64,000 bases of DNA from Rickettsia tamurae (GTDB taxonomy: Bacteria; Pseudomonadota; Alphaproteobacteria; Rickettsiales; Rickettsiaceae). This document shows, in pieces, positions 8,402 through 19,041 of the stretch. Below the pieces are notes generated by a model, which was given only the letters and a program-made list of their open reading frames with translations, was not told the origin of the DNA and did no database searches. The stretch lies in assembly GCF_000751075.1 (NCBI RefSeq), contig NZ_CCMG01000007.1:62001-126000 (forward strand), given 5' to 3'. Position 1 is the first letter of the stretch, and each line of letters opens with the position of its first letter. The translations under genes were made by a program, and so were the position numbers.

Positions 8402-9592
8402 TTATACGTATACTACATCATCCTTCATAATTAAATACTCAAAATAATTATAAGATAATTCACCTGATAACTTCATAGTAAAATCACTATTAGAGTGTTC
8501 TACTTGATTGTCTGATACTTCTATTTCATCTTCACAATCAGAGAATCCGGAATCACTATCAGATACTTCACCTGATTCTTGCTTTGCACACTTCTTGTCA
8601 TGTATTAAGGTTATTATTTGCCCAACTAATGATTTCGATAAATCATGATTATCCGAGTCAATAATATCAATGATTCTTACTAGACTTTCATCTGAGGCGT
8701 CATTAATTATCTTTGCTAATTTATTATTTGGAATACTACTAACGATTCTTACTAAATTTTTATTTGGAATAATATCAAAATTTTCTGCAAGTTTTTCTTC
8801 TCCTGCTAAAATAATTATATTTTCAAGCCATTCATCAGAAATATTCTCATTTGATAATTTTTTTAGTTCCTGCTCTGTAAGTTCCTCTAAAGAAAGATTA
8901 TTAGGGTTTTCATTAAATAATTTATCCAACTTATCTCGTGTAATTAAATCTATTACTTTTTCAAGATGCCAAGGCATAATATAATTAACTAATTTTTGTG
9001 CTTGCTCATCAGAAATATTATTAATTAATTTTGCCAATTTTTTATATGTCATCTTTTCAAAAACTTCATCTAATTCATTTTCAGGCGTGTTTAAAATTTC
9101 TTCTACTAACTCATTATCAGAAAGAGTTTCAAGTTGATCTAAGAGATTAAATGTTTCTTCAGCGTTATTATTTAAATAAGAAAAAACTTTATTACTCACA
9201 AAATTAAAAGTTTCAGCAACTTTAGAAGAAAGAATACTAGATGTATTTTTTATAATATTAAAACTCTTTACTCCAAAATCATAAACTGTTTTTAATGATG
9301 AACTAAATGTACTGAAAAAATTATCAGAAAGAGTTTCAAGTTGATCTAAGAGATTAAATGTTTCTTCAGCGTTATTATTTAAATAAGAAAAAACTTTATT
9401 ACTCACAAAATTAAAAGTTTCAGCAACTTTAGAAGAAAGAATACTAGATGTATTTTTTATAATATTAAAACTCTTTACTCCAAAATCATAAACTGTTTTT
9501 AATGATGAACTAAATGTACTGAAAAAACCTTTACTTTCAGGTGTGTTAGTTATGCTTGCAGGTGTACTATTAAAAATTGATGTTATTGCCAT
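8402..9592 (-). CDS. Rickettsial repeat protein with a tandem 69-residue duplication
   Basis: A 396-residue protein of unknown function. About residues 22-160 are two identical 69-residue units (FFSTFSSSLKTVYDFGVKS ... NLLDQLETLSDN) encoded by an exact 207-bp tandem duplication. The middle has loosely repeated helical units such as KLAKLINNISDE, LVRIVSSIPNNK and KLAKIINDASDE. The C-terminus is acidic (DSDSGFSDCEDEIEVSDN). There is no signal peptide or obvious membrane helix. The composition resembles secreted or surface-associated rickettsial proteins, but that is inference. Confidence 0.65.
   Translation of the reverse strand: MAITSIFNSTPASITNTPESKGFFSTFSSSLKTVYDFGVKSFNIIKNTSSILSSKVAETFNFVSNKVFSYLNNNAEETFNLLDQLETLSDNFFSTFSSSLKTVYDFGVKSFNIIKNTSSILSSKVAETFNFVSNKVFSYLNNNAEETFNLLDQLETLSDNELVEEILNTPENELDEVFEKMTYKKLAKLINNISDEQAQKLVNYIMPWHLEKVIDLITRDKLDKLFNENPNNLSLEELTEQELKKLSNENISDEWLENIIILAGEEKLAENFDIIPNKNLVRIVSSIPNNKLAKIINDASDESLVRIIDIIDSDNHDLSKSLVGQIITLIHDKKCAKQESGEVSDSDSGFSDCEDEIEVSDNQVEHSNSDFTMKLSGELSYNYFEYLIMKDDVVYV
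9114..9527. repeat. Exact tandem duplication, 2 x 207 bp, inside a coding gene
   Basis: Unit one is 9114-9320 and unit two 9321-9527. Both start ttatcagaaagagtttc and end actgaaaaaa, and I see no difference between them by eye. The 207-bp length keeps the reading frame. Confidence 0.92.
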
Positions 9593-9738
9593 AATTCTTC
9601 CTCATTTTTTATTATAATAATCAGCGTTGCATTATAATAGAAATTATGAGGAGGTCAAGATAAAGGCTAATAATTATTAACTTTTTATTATATTTTACTT
9701 AAAATTGATTAATTTATCAAAGAGGAATATTCTACTAA

Positions 9739-9901
9739 ATGTCATTCCCGCGAAAGCAGGGCGTTGTTGCGTGGTTCTAACTTTTCGTCATTGCGAGGAA
9801 ATTACGAAGTAATCTCAGGAGCTTGTTATTATTTCATGAGATTGCCACGCAGTCTACGACTGCTCGCAATGACGATTTAGTAGTATCCATGCAACAACGC
9901 C
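9739..9901. repeat. Nested palindromic elements downstream of infB
   Basis: An outer pair of arms (ggcgttgttgcgtgg at 9760 and ccatgcaacaacgcc at 9887, one mismatch) encloses a complete second type of element. The inner one runs from cgtcattgcgagga (9786) to gctcgcaatgacg (9874). A tgtcattcccgcg stub precedes it. The rest of the intergenic stretch from 9593 shows no gene. Confidence 0.8.
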
Positions 9902-9948
9902 GGAGTACTTGTGATAATGTAGCCAATTTTTGAAGTTCAACGAGTATA

Positions 9949-12441
9949 TTATAATTGTCTTTGTTCTTGAATTAGCTCAAAAACTTCAACTGCGTCTCCT
10001 TCTCTAATATCTTCGTAATTTTCAAATGCTATACCACACTCATATCCTTCTCTAACCTCTTTAACTTCATCTTTAAAGCGTTTTAAAGTTTTGAGTTTTC
10101 CTTCATGAATGACTACATTATCACGTAATAAGCGTACGCCCGCTCCTTTCTTAATAATCCCTTTAGTTACATAGCTACCGGCGATTTTACCGACTTTGGT
10201 AATATTGAATATTTGTCTAATTTCTACGCTTCCGATATACTGCTCTCTAACGATTGGATCAAGCATACCGCTCATAATGGCTTTTACGTCATCAATTAAA
10301 TTATATATTATACTATAATATCTAATATCGACTTTTTCTTTTTCTGCAGCAGTTAAAGCATTTGCCCCTGCTCTAACGTTAAAGCCGACAATAATAGCCG
10401 AAGAAGCATGGGCAAGAGATACATCGGATTCCGTTATCGGACCTACGCCGCTATGAAGTATACGAAGCTTTATTTCATCACTCGGTAATTTTAATAAGCT
10501 ACCCGAAATAGCTTCAACCGACCCTTGAACATCACCTTTAATAATTAAAGGTAACTCCTTAATTTTACTATTACCGGAAGCTTTTAAAAATAAATCTTCT
10601 AAACTTGAACGCGGTGCAATAGATATTTTCTTTTCTTTAGCAAGACGCATTCTATATTCAGCTATATCTTTTGCTTGTTTCTCATTTTGTACTACGTTAA
10701 ATTTATCGCCGGCAAAAGGTATTTCGTTTAAACCCTGAATTTCTACAGGAACAGACGGAGTTGCTTCCGCTATTTCTAGTCCCTTATCATTGGTCATCTT
10801 TTTAACTTTGCCGTAAGAAGAACCGGCTATTATAATATCACCGTTTCTTAAAGTACCTCGCTGAACTAATATAGTGGTTAGCGTTCCTCTTCCTTTTTCA
10901 ATTTTTGACTCGATTACAACACCAGCAGCTGAACCGAAAGGGCTTGCCTTTAAATCCTGCATTTCTGCAATTAATAAAATTGCTTCTTCAAGTTTATCTA
11001 AGTTAATTTTCTTTAGTGCCGAGATAGGAATAACCATAACGTCACCACCTACCTCTTCGCCGATAATTTCGTGGACACATAATTCGTTCTTTACACGCTC
11101 AATATCAATATCAAGCTTATCAATCTTATTAATAGCTACAATTATAGGAACGCCCGCTGCTTTCGCATGATTAATTGCCTCAACCGTTTGCGTTTTGATT
11201 CCATCATCTGCTGCGACCACTATAATAACTATATCCGTTACTTTAGCACCTCTTGACCGCATTTCCGAAAAAGCTTCATGCCCCGGAGTATCAATAAAAG
11301 TAATCGCTCTACCATCTGCAAGAGTTACTCTATAAGCCCCGATATGTTGGGTAATGCCGCCTAGCTCACCTGCAGCAATATCCGTAGATTTAAGAGCGTC
11401 AAGCAATGAGGTTTTACCATGATCGACATGCCCCATTACCGTCACAACCGGAGCACGTGTTCTTAAATCTTCAACCTTATCATCACTAATTAAAACATTT
11501 TCAACATCTGATTCTTGGACTCTTTTTACCGTATGCCCTAAATTTGTTGCAACTAGTTCTGCCGTATCGGCATCTATTGTTTGGCTAGCATTTGCAAGAA
11601 TACCGAGTTTCATTAATTCTTTAATTACATCAGCCACTCTTTCAGACATAGCATTTGCAAGATCACCGACTCCGATAACTTCCGGTATCATCACTTCTCT
11701 ATATACTTTCTCAGGTGCTTGTGATACTAATTTACGCTTTTCTTTTTCTCTAGCTCTTTTTATAGAAGCAAGACTTCTAGTTCTACCGCTGCCGCTTTCG
11801 TTGTCTCTAAGCATATTGAAAAGATCGGCTTTTTTGAATTTTTTTGGCTCTTCTAGCTTAATTTTTGGTGCGACTACTTTACTATCTGCTGTTTTATCTA
11901 ATTCTTTCTCTGATTCTATACCGTAACGTGTTCGCATTCCTACTAAAGGAGACTTTACAAAAGTTTCTTCTTTCTTTTTAGGTATTTGTGACGGTGTATC
12001 TTCATCATCTTGAACGATTTTAGCACTAACTTCTACTTTATTTTCTTCGGTATTTTGCTGTTTTTGTTCAACTTCTTTATCAGTTTCTAGCGGTTCTATT
12101 TTTGAGTTAGCAGACTGGTTAATACTTGCAAGTTTACTTAAAGTGCTTATTTGTGAAGGGTCATTTAATTTAGATTGCTCAGCAGCTTTTTTAAGAATAG
12201 ATAAACGTCTGTTAAATTCTTCCTTATTAGCATCAATAACAGTTTGATCTAAGCTATTTCTTTCTTTATTTAATGAAAGGGTAGTACTACCGGTAGAGCT
12301 TTTTCTAACTTCTACTAGCGCTTTAGATTTAGCATTAACAAAGCTTTGAGCTCCTGTAAGAGAGTCAAAAGGCTTATTAAGCGATAATTTTGAATTGCCA
12401 AGTGTCAACTTTTTGGGTTTGATTTCCTGGTTATCCGTCAT
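9949..12441 (-). CDS. infB: Translation initiation factor IF-2
   Basis: GTPase that places initiator tRNA on the 30S subunit. The 830-residue protein has a Lys/Glu-rich N-terminal region and an IF2_N-like segment near residues 245-300. The G domain has G1 GHVDHGKTS at about 336, G3 DTPGHEAFS at about 384 and G4 NKID near 436. Domains II-IV, including the fMet-tRNA-binding end, follow. It is downstream of rimP and nusA, the usual bacterial order, but about 340 bp of palindromic repeats separate it from nusA. Confidence 0.96.
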   Translation of the reverse strand: MTDNQEIKPKKLTLGNSKLSLNKPFDSLTGAQSFVNAKSKALVEVRKSSTGSTTLSLNKERNSLDQTVIDANKEEFNRRLSILKKAAEQSKLNDPSQISTLSKLASINQSANSKIEPLETDKEVEQKQQNTEENKVEVSAKIVQDDEDTPSQIPKKKEETFVKSPLVGMRTRYGIESEKELDKTADSKVVAPKIKLEEPKKFKKADLFNMLRDNESGSGRTRSLASIKRAREKEKRKLVSQAPEKVYREVMIPEVIGVGDLANAMSERVADVIKELMKLGILANASQTIDADTAELVATNLGHTVKRVQESDVENVLISDDKVEDLRTRAPVVTVMGHVDHGKTSLLDALKSTDIAAGELGGITQHIGAYRVTLADGRAITFIDTPGHEAFSEMRSRGAKVTDIVIIVVAADDGIKTQTVEAINHAKAAGVPIIVAINKIDKLDIDIERVKNELCVHEIIGEEVGGDVMVIPISALKKINLDKLEEAILLIAEMQDLKASPFGSAAGVVIESKIEKGRGTLTTILVQRGTLRNGDIIIAGSSYGKVKKMTNDKGLEIAEATPSVPVEIQGLNEIPFAGDKFNVVQNEKQAKDIAEYRMRLAKEKKISIAPRSSLEDLFLKASGNSKIKELPLIIKGDVQGSVEAISGSLLKLPSDEIKLRILHSGVGPITESDVSLAHASSAIIVGFNVRAGANALTAAEKEKVDIRYYSIIYNLIDDVKAIMSGMLDPIVREQYIGSVEIRQIFNITKVGKIAGSYVTKGIIKKGAGVRLLRDNVVIHEGKLKTLKRFKDEVKEVREGYECGIAFENYEDIREGDAVEVFELIQEQRQL

Positions 12442-12488
12442 ATTTAAAACCTTTGTGTTTCTGTTTTTTTCATCTACTACTTATATTA

Positions 12489-12760
12489 TGTCATTCCCGT
12501 AGAAATGTTGTTACGTGGATCAGTTTTTTTTCATCATTGTGAGCAGCCGTAGGCTGCGTGGCTCTAAAAATGCGTTCGGTGTCATACCGTGGCTTGTCCA
12601 CGGTATCCAAAGAAATAACTAAAAATACTAATAATTTTAGTATTTTTAGCTAGATCCCGCGAACAAGTCGCGGGATGACAGCGATGGAATTGATCCATGC
12701 AACAATGCCAGCTCACAATGACGGATAAACCCGAGCCATGCAACAATATTGCTTTTAGCT
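12489..12760. repeat. Compound palindromic-element cluster between nusA and infB
   Basis: Several element fragments are stacked: tgtcattcccg (12489), ttgttacgtggatcag, tgagcagccgtaggctgcgtgg, a hairpin around tgtcataccgtggcttg with a gggatgacag counterpart, then gatccatgcaacaatgcc. It fills the gap in what should be a single rimP-nusA-infB transcript, so the hairpins would be transcribed. Confidence 0.75.
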
Positions 12761-12779
12761 AGGAAATACACCCAACCCA

Positions 12780-14291
12780 CTAACTATCCTTTAATTCACC
12801 GTGCTGTCTAGCAGTTTTAATCAGCAATTTAATATTTTCGTCCGTTATATTAGAATTTGGAGCTAAATTTTTAAATTCATTTACGCTCATCTCTCCTAAA
12901 TCTTCTATGGTCTTTATACCATATTCGGCAAATTTTAATATTAATTCAAGCGGTAATTCTAATATATCTATTAATTCTTGCTCAACTCCTAGATCCTCTA
13001 GCTTTTTGATAATCTTTTCATTCTTAAGGTCGACGTAATTAATAGCTCGATTTTTGATCTCTACGGCAAGTTCTTCCTCAAAGCCTTCGATTCTTGTTAA
13101 AGTACTAATCTCACTACTAGCAATTTGTTCTACTGAATTAAATCCCGTTACCGATAAAAGCTGACCTATAACTTCTTCAACATCTAAAGCTTCCATAAAT
13201 AATTCCGTAGAAGTTAAGAATTCTTCATTTCTTCTTTTTGATTCTTGCTCTTCGGTCATTATATCGATATTCCAACCTGTAAGCTTAGAAGCTAAACGAA
13301 CATTCTGCCCTCCTCTACCTATTGCAATACTTTGATTTTCTTGCGAAACTACTACTTCTACCTTATGCCTATCCTCATCAATCAAAATTTTTGTGATTTC
13401 CCCAGGTGCAAGCGGTGCAAGAGCATTAACTATAAACTGTGCAAGATCATTACTCCATAATACTATATCAATTTTCTCTCCGTTTAATTCATTTGTTACG
13501 GCTTTTACTCTATTACCTCTAATACCTACGCATGAGCCTACAGGATCTATACTACTATCCGAAACAAATACCGCTATTTTTGCTTTTGAACCGGGATCAC
13601 GTGCTACTGATTTTATTTGAATAATATCTTCAAGAATTTCAGGTACTTCTAACTTAAATAGCTTAACCAGCATCTGGTTATCTACTCTAGACAAGAAAAT
13701 CTGCGGTCCTTTTGTTTCTTGCCTTACATCCTGTACATATGCTTTTATACGATCATTAGGTTTAAAATTCTCACCCTTAATTAATTGATCTTTTTTTATT
13801 ATTGCTTCAGCACGACTCAAGTCAACTATTATATCACCGTATTCTATTCTCTTAACTATCCCGTTTATAATTTCGCCTTTTCTATCTTTAAAGTCATGAT
13901 ATTGTTTTTCACGTTCAGCTTCTATAACACGTTGAGTTATAACTTGTTTTGCAGCTTGAGCCGATACTCTAGCATGATCAATCGGCGGTAAACATTCATA
14001 TATTTCATCACCAATTTTAGCTTCCGGATTCTTTATTAAAGCTTCTTCAAGTGAGATTTGCGTTAAGTAATCTTCTACATTTTCTACTATTTTTAAGATC
14101 CTTAAAAGATTTATCTCACCGGTTTTCCTATTTATCTGAGCTTTAATATTATATTCATTACCGTATTTTTTTCGTCCTGCTACTTGTACCGCTTGTTCAA
14201 CCGTTGAAATCAAAATTTCTTTTGATATTCCTTTCTCACGGGCTACAGAATCTATAATTTGTAAAATTTCTACATTACCTATATTAGACAT
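12780..14291 (-). CDS. nusA: Transcription termination/antitermination protein NusA
   Basis: A 503-residue RNA polymerase-binding factor that controls pausing, termination and antitermination. An N-terminal polymerase-binding domain (about 1-125) is followed by an S1 domain (about 135-200) and two KH domains (about 230-350, with GSCVGIRGNRVKAV and AIGRGGQNVRLA). A C-terminal helix-hairpin-helix-like part (about 370-500) includes DLGVEQELIDILELP. It lies 89 bp downstream of rimP on the same strand. Confidence 0.96.
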   Translation of the reverse strand: MSNIGNVEILQIIDSVAREKGISKEILISTVEQAVQVAGRKKYGNEYNIKAQINRKTGEINLLRILKIVENVEDYLTQISLEEALIKNPEAKIGDEIYECLPPIDHARVSAQAAKQVITQRVIEAEREKQYHDFKDRKGEIINGIVKRIEYGDIIVDLSRAEAIIKKDQLIKGENFKPNDRIKAYVQDVRQETKGPQIFLSRVDNQMLVKLFKLEVPEILEDIIQIKSVARDPGSKAKIAVFVSDSSIDPVGSCVGIRGNRVKAVTNELNGEKIDIVLWSNDLAQFIVNALAPLAPGEITKILIDEDRHKVEVVVSQENQSIAIGRGGQNVRLASKLTGWNIDIMTEEQESKRRNEEFLTSTELFMEALDVEEVIGQLLSVTGFNSVEQIASSEISTLTRIEGFEEELAVEIKNRAINYVDLKNEKIIKKLEDLGVEQELIDILELPLELILKFAEYGIKTIEDLGEMSVNEFKNLAPNSNITDENIKLLIKTARQHGELKDS

Positions 14292-14380
14292 ACATTATTC
14301 TTATTGCTTTAGGTTCTTGCGTACAATTTCTAAAAAGATTTAATTTTGGTTATTTTTTAAAAATACCTCAAAATAGCCAA

Positions 14381-14881
14381 TCAATTAGAAACTTTCACAG
14401 AACCTAGTAATTTTTTAAATACTTCTTCAGTTAAAACTAGATTAGCATTTTTAATTAAATCATAATCAATTAGTACTTCTTGTTCTTCACATCTTAAATA
14501 TATTTTATTATTTTCGGCTTTAATTATTTTACCCTGATAACGAGTTTTGCCGTTCAATAATTCCTTAATTTTGATTTTAACTTCTCTTCCTAAAAATCTA
14601 TTATAATTTTCAAACTTTACTAACGGACGTTCAAGACCGCTTGATGCTACCTCTAAAGAATATGCATCTTCTATTAAATCTTCAACATCTAGAATAGCGG
14701 AGATAGTCCTACTTGCTTTAGTACAATCTTCCACAGATATTTTTTCGCCGTTTAAGCTATCAATCAATATCTCGACTACTTTAGGGTTAACACCTCTAAA
14801 CTTAACAAGAACTAACTCAAACCCCATATCCGTCAAGGATTCTTCTATTACGTTTGTTATTTGTTGTTCAATAGTTTGCAT
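14381..14881 (-). CDS. rimP: Ribosome maturation factor RimP
   Basis: A 166-residue protein for 30S subunit maturation. The N-terminal half carries the family pattern [20 protein letters not shown], followed by [14 protein letters not shown], the most conserved RimP motif. The C-terminal SH3-like domain follows. First gene of the rimP-nusA-infB cluster, with a terminator for the upstream transcript just before it at about 14898-14921. Confidence 0.92.
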   Translation of the reverse strand: MQTIEQQITNVIEESLTDMGFELVLVKFRGVNPKVVEILIDSLNGEKISVEDCTKASRTISAILDVEDLIEDAYSLEVASSGLERPLVKFENYNRFLGREVKIKIKELLNGKTRYQGKIIKAENNKIYLRCEEQEVLIDYDLIKNANLVLTEEVFKKLLGSVKVSN

Positions 14882-14897
14882 ATTTGATATTTATAAC

Positions 14898-14921
14898 AAA
14901 AAAGGTGGGATAAACCCACCT
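14898..14921 (-). terminator. Rho-independent terminator for the flavohaemoglobin-like gene
   Basis: Read on the - strand, aggtggg and cccacct form a 7-bp stem with a 5-base loop, followed by a run of six T. It lies between the flavohaemoglobin-like remnant and rimP, so it would stop the remnant's transcript and isolate rimP. Confidence 0.75.
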
Positions 14922-15007
14922 ATCTATAATTTTTATAATGCTTATCCGTAACGAAAATACACTAATTAGAATATATAAGCAATATTTAACTTTATATTTT
15001 TGTAAAA

Positions 15008-16337
15008 CTACATATTCATAAATGGGCAAATACTCGATAATCCCTCTTGTCCGCTTAGAGATGGATCATAGTCTCCTCCTGATGAACAAAATTCTTCTAC
15101 ATGAATCTGAGTATACATAACCCCCATTTTCTCTTCTAATATATGCTGCACATGATCATTAAAAGAATGAGGACCGCAAATTTCATAGGTTTCACCTTTT
15201 AAAATGCCTAATAAAAATTCTTCAGCTATTCTACCGGTATGATCAATGTATATTATCGTTCTCATTAACATTATCATAACTACCTTGAGTATAAAATTTA
15301 TCATAGTGAATTTCAGTATCGCATATTGCTGCAATATCAGTTAATTTTTTTTATAGCTGCATCTAATTGAAATGTGTCACTGTTTTTATTTTTAGTAGAG
15401 TGAATAATGTGAATAACGGCGGGAAGCTTAACATTTTCTTCATTTGTTATACTATTAATTCTAGAAATAGAATGGCTTTCTCCTGACCCGCCGCTGATAA
15501 GAACGAGATCTTTATTGTTTTCTATATCCGATTCAATATACGAAGGGTGTACTTTTACTAGCTGATTTTCAGAATCAAATAGATAGTTTGTTATAGTTCT
15601 ATTAGGATTTTTCTTTATTAGGCATTCATAATAATAACCTTCTTCATCATGACCGGTTTTTATAACTGTAAATTCACTGTATTTTTCTCCTACTTTAACA
15701 GTAATGACCTGCCCATGTTTGTGCGGTATTACTTCTTGTTCATTTTGTCTATAAAATTTTATTTTTGCCGTATTTCTATCAGCACTTTCTATTTCGATTT
15801 TTATTTTATGACTTTCAAAACTCTCTATATTATATTTTTCTTTTAATTCATCATATTGCTTCTTTTCAGCACTTACAAAATGCTTTCCTACTATATTTAA
15901 TATTTCCGTTACCAGCGTGTTACCCTCATCTACATTTGATATAAGCTCTTCAGCAACAGGTTGATACAACTCTGAAGGAAAATATTACGCCCTACATGTA
16001 TACCAACAATTTTTGATACTGCCTTTTTAAATTTATGATCATTCTCTAATGCTGGTTGGATCACTTCTAAAAGATCTACTTCATCTGTTTCGCTATATGA
16101 ACTTAAAACCTTTAGAATACTACTGCCGGTAAGATTTAAAAAATTTTTCATTGCATTTGGCTGTATTCCTTTCTCAGGTTTTTCAGTATTAAAACTATTA
16201 CTATTAAAAAATTCATTTACCACTGCTTCATATTTAGTTGCTAAATTTCCATAAAAATTTAAAGATTTAGTAATATCAAAATTCTTAAATAGCTCAGCAG
16301 CTTTTCTTATTTCTCTCACTATAGTTGTTCTAGACAT
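15008..16337 (-). pseudogene. Decayed flavohaemoglobin-like nitric oxide dioxygenase (Hmp-like)
   Basis: Three open pieces reconstruct one flavohaemoglobin-like protein of about 400 residues. The gene starts at 16337 (MSRTTIVREIRKA) behind a strong Shine-Dalgarno (aaggagtaatc). The globin part ends HVGRNIF and resumes in another frame as ELYQPVAEELISN. The FAD-binding domain follows (PHKHGQVITVKVG, DLVLISGGSGESHS), then the NAD-binding end (ETYEICGPHSFNDHVQ). At least three indels break it: one lost T near 15979-15982, one extra A in an eight-A run near 15343, and a two-base change in a TA tract near 15250. It faces an intact NsrR-type repressor. Lineage assignment rests on domain pattern only. 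Confidence 0.75.
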
Positions 16338-16365
16338 GATTACTCCTTTTTTAATAGTATAACTT

Positions 16366-16402
16366 TTACTATAATATGTATTTAAAATACATATTATAGT
16401 AA
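16366..16402. promoter_or_regulatory. NsrR-like operator palindrome between nsrR and the flavohaemoglobin remnant
   Basis: Arms of 18 bases (ttactataatatgtattt and its exact reverse complement) flank one central A. The core, aatatgtattt-a-aaatacatatt, closely matches the known NsrR consensus (11-1-11, aagatgyattt). It lies 29 bp upstream of the enzyme start and 57 bp upstream of the repressor start, so it could control both. Confidence 0.8.
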
Positions 16403-16458
16403 CTAGACTTATATAGACGTTTTTTTGTATATTCAAGGTAAAAATAAATAAAATTTTT

Positions 16459-16887
16459 ATGCAGTTAACAAGTTTTACCGACTACGGATTACGTAGCCTT
16501 ATATATCTTGCTTCAAAACCGGAAAGAATTTGTAGTGTAAAAGAGATATCAGAGTACTATAATATTTCCCTTAATCATTTGGTAAAAGTGATTCATAGAT
16601 TAGCACAATTAGGATATATTAATAGTAGTAAAGGAAAAGGAGGGGGAATTAAGCTAGCATTTAGCCCTTCTTCTATGAAGTTGGGAGATATAATAGAAAA
16701 ATTAGAACCTAATATGGATATAGTAGAATGTTTCAATAAAAATACTAATAGCTGCAGAATTACAAATTCATGCCAATTTAAACATTTTATTAAAGAAGCA
16801 AGTGAAGCATTTATAAAAACATTGAATAATTATACATTAGAAGATGCAATGATTACTAAAACAATTCAAATTAAGGATAAGCTATAG
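16459..16887 (+). CDS. nsrR: NsrR-type Rrf2-family nitric oxide-sensing repressor
   Basis: A 142-residue winged-helix protein starting MQLTSFTDYGLRSLIYLAS, nearly identical in pattern to NsrR. The helix-turn-helix spans about 25-50, and the wing has KGKGGGIKLAF. Three C-terminal cysteines (in VECFNKNTNSCRITNSCQF) match the [Fe-S] cluster ligands that sense nitric oxide. In other bacteria NsrR represses hmp and releases on NO; here the divergent Hmp-like gene is broken, but the operator is preserved. The 3' end overlaps convergent tlyA by 6 bp. Confidence 0.85.
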   Translation: MQLTSFTDYGLRSLIYLASKPERICSVKEISEYYNISLNHLVKVIHRLAQLGYINSSKGKGGGIKLAFSPSSMKLGDIIEKLEPNMDIVECFNKNTNSCRITNSCQFKHFIKEASEAFIKTLNNYTLEDAMITKTIQIKDKL

Positions 16888-17637
16888 AAAAATAACCGTT
16901 TTTCTTTTTCCGCATATTAAAAACTCCTTATTCCCCTTAGCACCTAGTATAGGACTTTCTATTATACCAAATATTTTAAAATTATGCTCTTTCTCAAGCC
17001 AATCTTTGATTTTATCACATACTTTTTGATGTAAGAGAGAATTTTTAATAATTCCTCCCTGCTCTACTTCATGCTTTTCGACCTCAAACTGCGGTTTTAT
17101 TAAAGCAATAAGCATGCAATCTTCTTTAACTAAATTTAGTGCAGTCGGTAATATAGTAGTTAAACTAATAAAGCTGGCATCACAGACAATTAAATCAGGA
17201 GGGGTAGTTATTTGCTTATCGGTTAAATATCGTGCGTTAGTCTTCTCAAGCACTTTAATTTGTGGATTGTCGCGTAATTTAGGATGAAGTTCGCCATAAC
17301 CGACATCTACGGCAAAAATTAATTTTGCTTTACGCTCAAGTAATACTTCTGTAAAACCGCCGGTGCTACTACCTATATCAATACAAACTAAATTTTCAGG
17401 ATCAATTTTAAAATAATCCAAAGCGGCAATTAATTTTAATGCCCCTCTTGAAACATAATTATGCTTCGGTAACTTTACCTTAATGTCGGTGTCATTTATA
17501 TTAACCTGTATCCCAGACTTAATTAACTGCTCATGCTTATTATGTACTTTACCTTGGATAATCAAGCTTCGTGCTATGGTAATATCTGTTACAAAACCTT
17601 TTTGCAGCAAATATTCATCAAGCCTTATTTTAGTCAT
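16882..17637 (-). CDS. tlyA: TlyA-family rRNA (cytidine-2'-O-) methyltransferase
   Basis: A 251-residue protein with an N-terminal S4 domain (RLDEYLLQKGFVTDITIARS) and an FtsJ/RrmJ methyltransferase domain. The SAM site is CIDIGSSTGGFTEVLL at about residues 84-99, with later DASFISL and ALIKPQFE motifs carrying catalytic lysine and aspartate. Family members 2'-O-methylate 16S C1409 and 23S C1920 and are also called haemolysin A. It converges with nsrR. Confidence 0.9.
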   Translation of the reverse strand: MTKIRLDEYLLQKGFVTDITIARSLIIQGKVHNKHEQLIKSGIQVNINDTDIKVKLPKHNYVSRGALKLIAALDYFKIDPENLVCIDIGSSTGGFTEVLLERKAKLIFAVDVGYGELHPKLRDNPQIKVLEKTNARYLTDKQITTPPDLIVCDASFISLTTILPTALNLVKEDCMLIALIKPQFEVEKHEVEQGGIIKNSLLHQKVCDKIKDWLEKEHNFKIFGIIESPILGAKGNKEFLICGKRKTVIFL

Positions 17638-17700
17638 TACTTTTTAAATTTGAATTTAACTTATGTTATAAGGGTTCATGAGATAGAAAATATACAATTT

Positions 17701-17731
17701 GTCTAATTGAAAGTTGCAATTTCAATTAGAC
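17701..17731. terminator. Perfect 12-bp inverted repeat between tyrS and tlyA
   Basis: The arms gtctaattgaaa and tttcaattagac flank a 7-base loop. It lies downstream of tyrS and upstream of tlyA, both on the - strand. No long T tract follows, so a terminator role is plausible but not proven. Confidence 0.5.
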
Positions 17732-17795
17732 GTAATATATTTGAGCTATACAATAATGCTGCAACTGAAGGGAGCATGGTAATCTAGAAAAATAT

Positions 17796-19031
17796 TCAAA
17801 TCCTAACCAATATATGTCTTTTCTTACCGGCAGAGAGCTTTATAACATTTTTATCGAATAAGAAATTAGTATTAATTATCATATTCTCATCTGCAACTAA
17901 TTCATCATTTATTTTAGCTCCCTTCCCTCTTATAAGCTTGCGTGCTTCCGATTTAGAAGTAGCAAGCCCTGCTTCATGAAATAATTCATATGCACTAATA
18001 CCTGCTTGTAATACTTCCTGCTCTAAAACAACGGTAGGTAAATTCTCATCGATTTGTCCTTCTTCAAATATCTTTACTGCAGTTTCTAGAGCTGATTTTG
18101 CCGCTTGTTCCGAATGACAAAGCTTAGTTAGCTCATAAGCAAGCTGTTTTTTAGCTGCATTAATATCTTCAGCCGCTAAACTCTCAAATTTATTAAGCTT
18201 TTCAGAAGTTAGCTCACTATATAATTTAGCAAATCTAATTACGTCGGCATCTTCACAGTTACGCCAATATTGGTAATAATCATACGGGCTTAACAAATCT
18301 TCATTAAGCCATACCGCCCCTGCTGCAGTTTTACCCATTTTAGCACCTGAGCTAGTCGTAAGTAGCGGCGTCGTCATACCGAATACTTCTTTACCGCTTA
18401 TTTTACGAATTAAATCCGCTCCCATTACGATATTGCCCCATTGATCGCTACCGCCAAGCTGCAAACTGCAATTATAATGCTTGCTTAAATAGTAAAAATC
18501 ATAGGCTTGCAGCAACATATAGTTAAATTCTAAGAAGCTTAAATGCTGCTCACGCTCAAGCCTTAGCCTTACTGAATCCATAGTCAGCATGCGGTTTACC
18601 GAGAAATAGCTACCAAAATCCCGTAGGAAATCTAGATAATTGAGCGAATCTAACCACTCTGCGTTATCCAGCATAATAGCATCACTTTTACCGTCACCGA
18701 ATTTGATAAACTTTGAAAGTGACTTTTTAATACCTTCGGCATTTCTTTTTATATCATCTTTAGTCAAAACTTTACGTGCTTCATCTTTACCTGAAGGATC
18801 ACCGATTTTACTCGTACCGCCGCCGATAATTACAATAGGCTTATGTCCATACTGCTGAAGCAATCGCAGAATCATTATCTGCATTAAACTACCGATGTGG
18901 GGTGATGTAGCAGTACAGTCAAAGCCTATATACGCAGCTATTTTTGTTTCTTTCGTTATAGCAGTTAACCGATCCAAATCGGTACATTGATGGAAATATC
19001 CTTTGTTTATAAATTCTTCTATAAAACTCAT
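17796..19031 (-). CDS. tyrS: Tyrosyl-tRNA synthetase
   Basis: A 411-residue class I synthetase that charges tRNA-Tyr. HIGH-type motif HIGS at residues 45-48, KMSKS-type loop KMGKT at about 229-233, and a C-terminal S4 RNA-binding domain ([18 protein letters not shown]). The length is normal for the bacterial enzyme. It starts 10 bp after the BrnT-like toxin gene and may share its transcript. Confidence 0.96.
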   Translation of the reverse strand: MSFIEEFINKGYFHQCTDLDRLTAITKETKIAAYIGFDCTATSPHIGSLMQIMILRLLQQYGHKPIVIIGGGTSKIGDPSGKDEARKVLTKDDIKRNAEGIKKSLSKFIKFGDGKSDAIMLDNAEWLDSLNYLDFLRDFGSYFSVNRMLTMDSVRLRLEREQHLSFLEFNYMLLQAYDFYYLSKHYNCSLQLGGSDQWGNIVMGADLIRKISGKEVFGMTTPLLTTSSGAKMGKTAAGAVWLNEDLLSPYDYYQYWRNCEDADVIRFAKLYSELTSEKLNKFESLAAEDINAAKKQLAYELTKLCHSEQAAKSALETAVKIFEEGQIDENLPTVVLEQEVLQAGISAYELFHEAGLATSKSEARKLIRGKGAKINDELVADENMIINTNFLFDKNVIKLSAGKKRHILVRI

Positions 19032-19041
19032 ATATTATTTC

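Noticed and set aside
9114..9527. CRISPR-like array
   Set aside because: Only two long abutting copies within a coding gene and no spacers; it is a tandem duplication. No CRISPR array was seen in the window.
15649..15846. 65-residue Phe/Tyr-rich + strand ORF
   Set aside because: Antisense of the flavohaemoglobin-like remnant.
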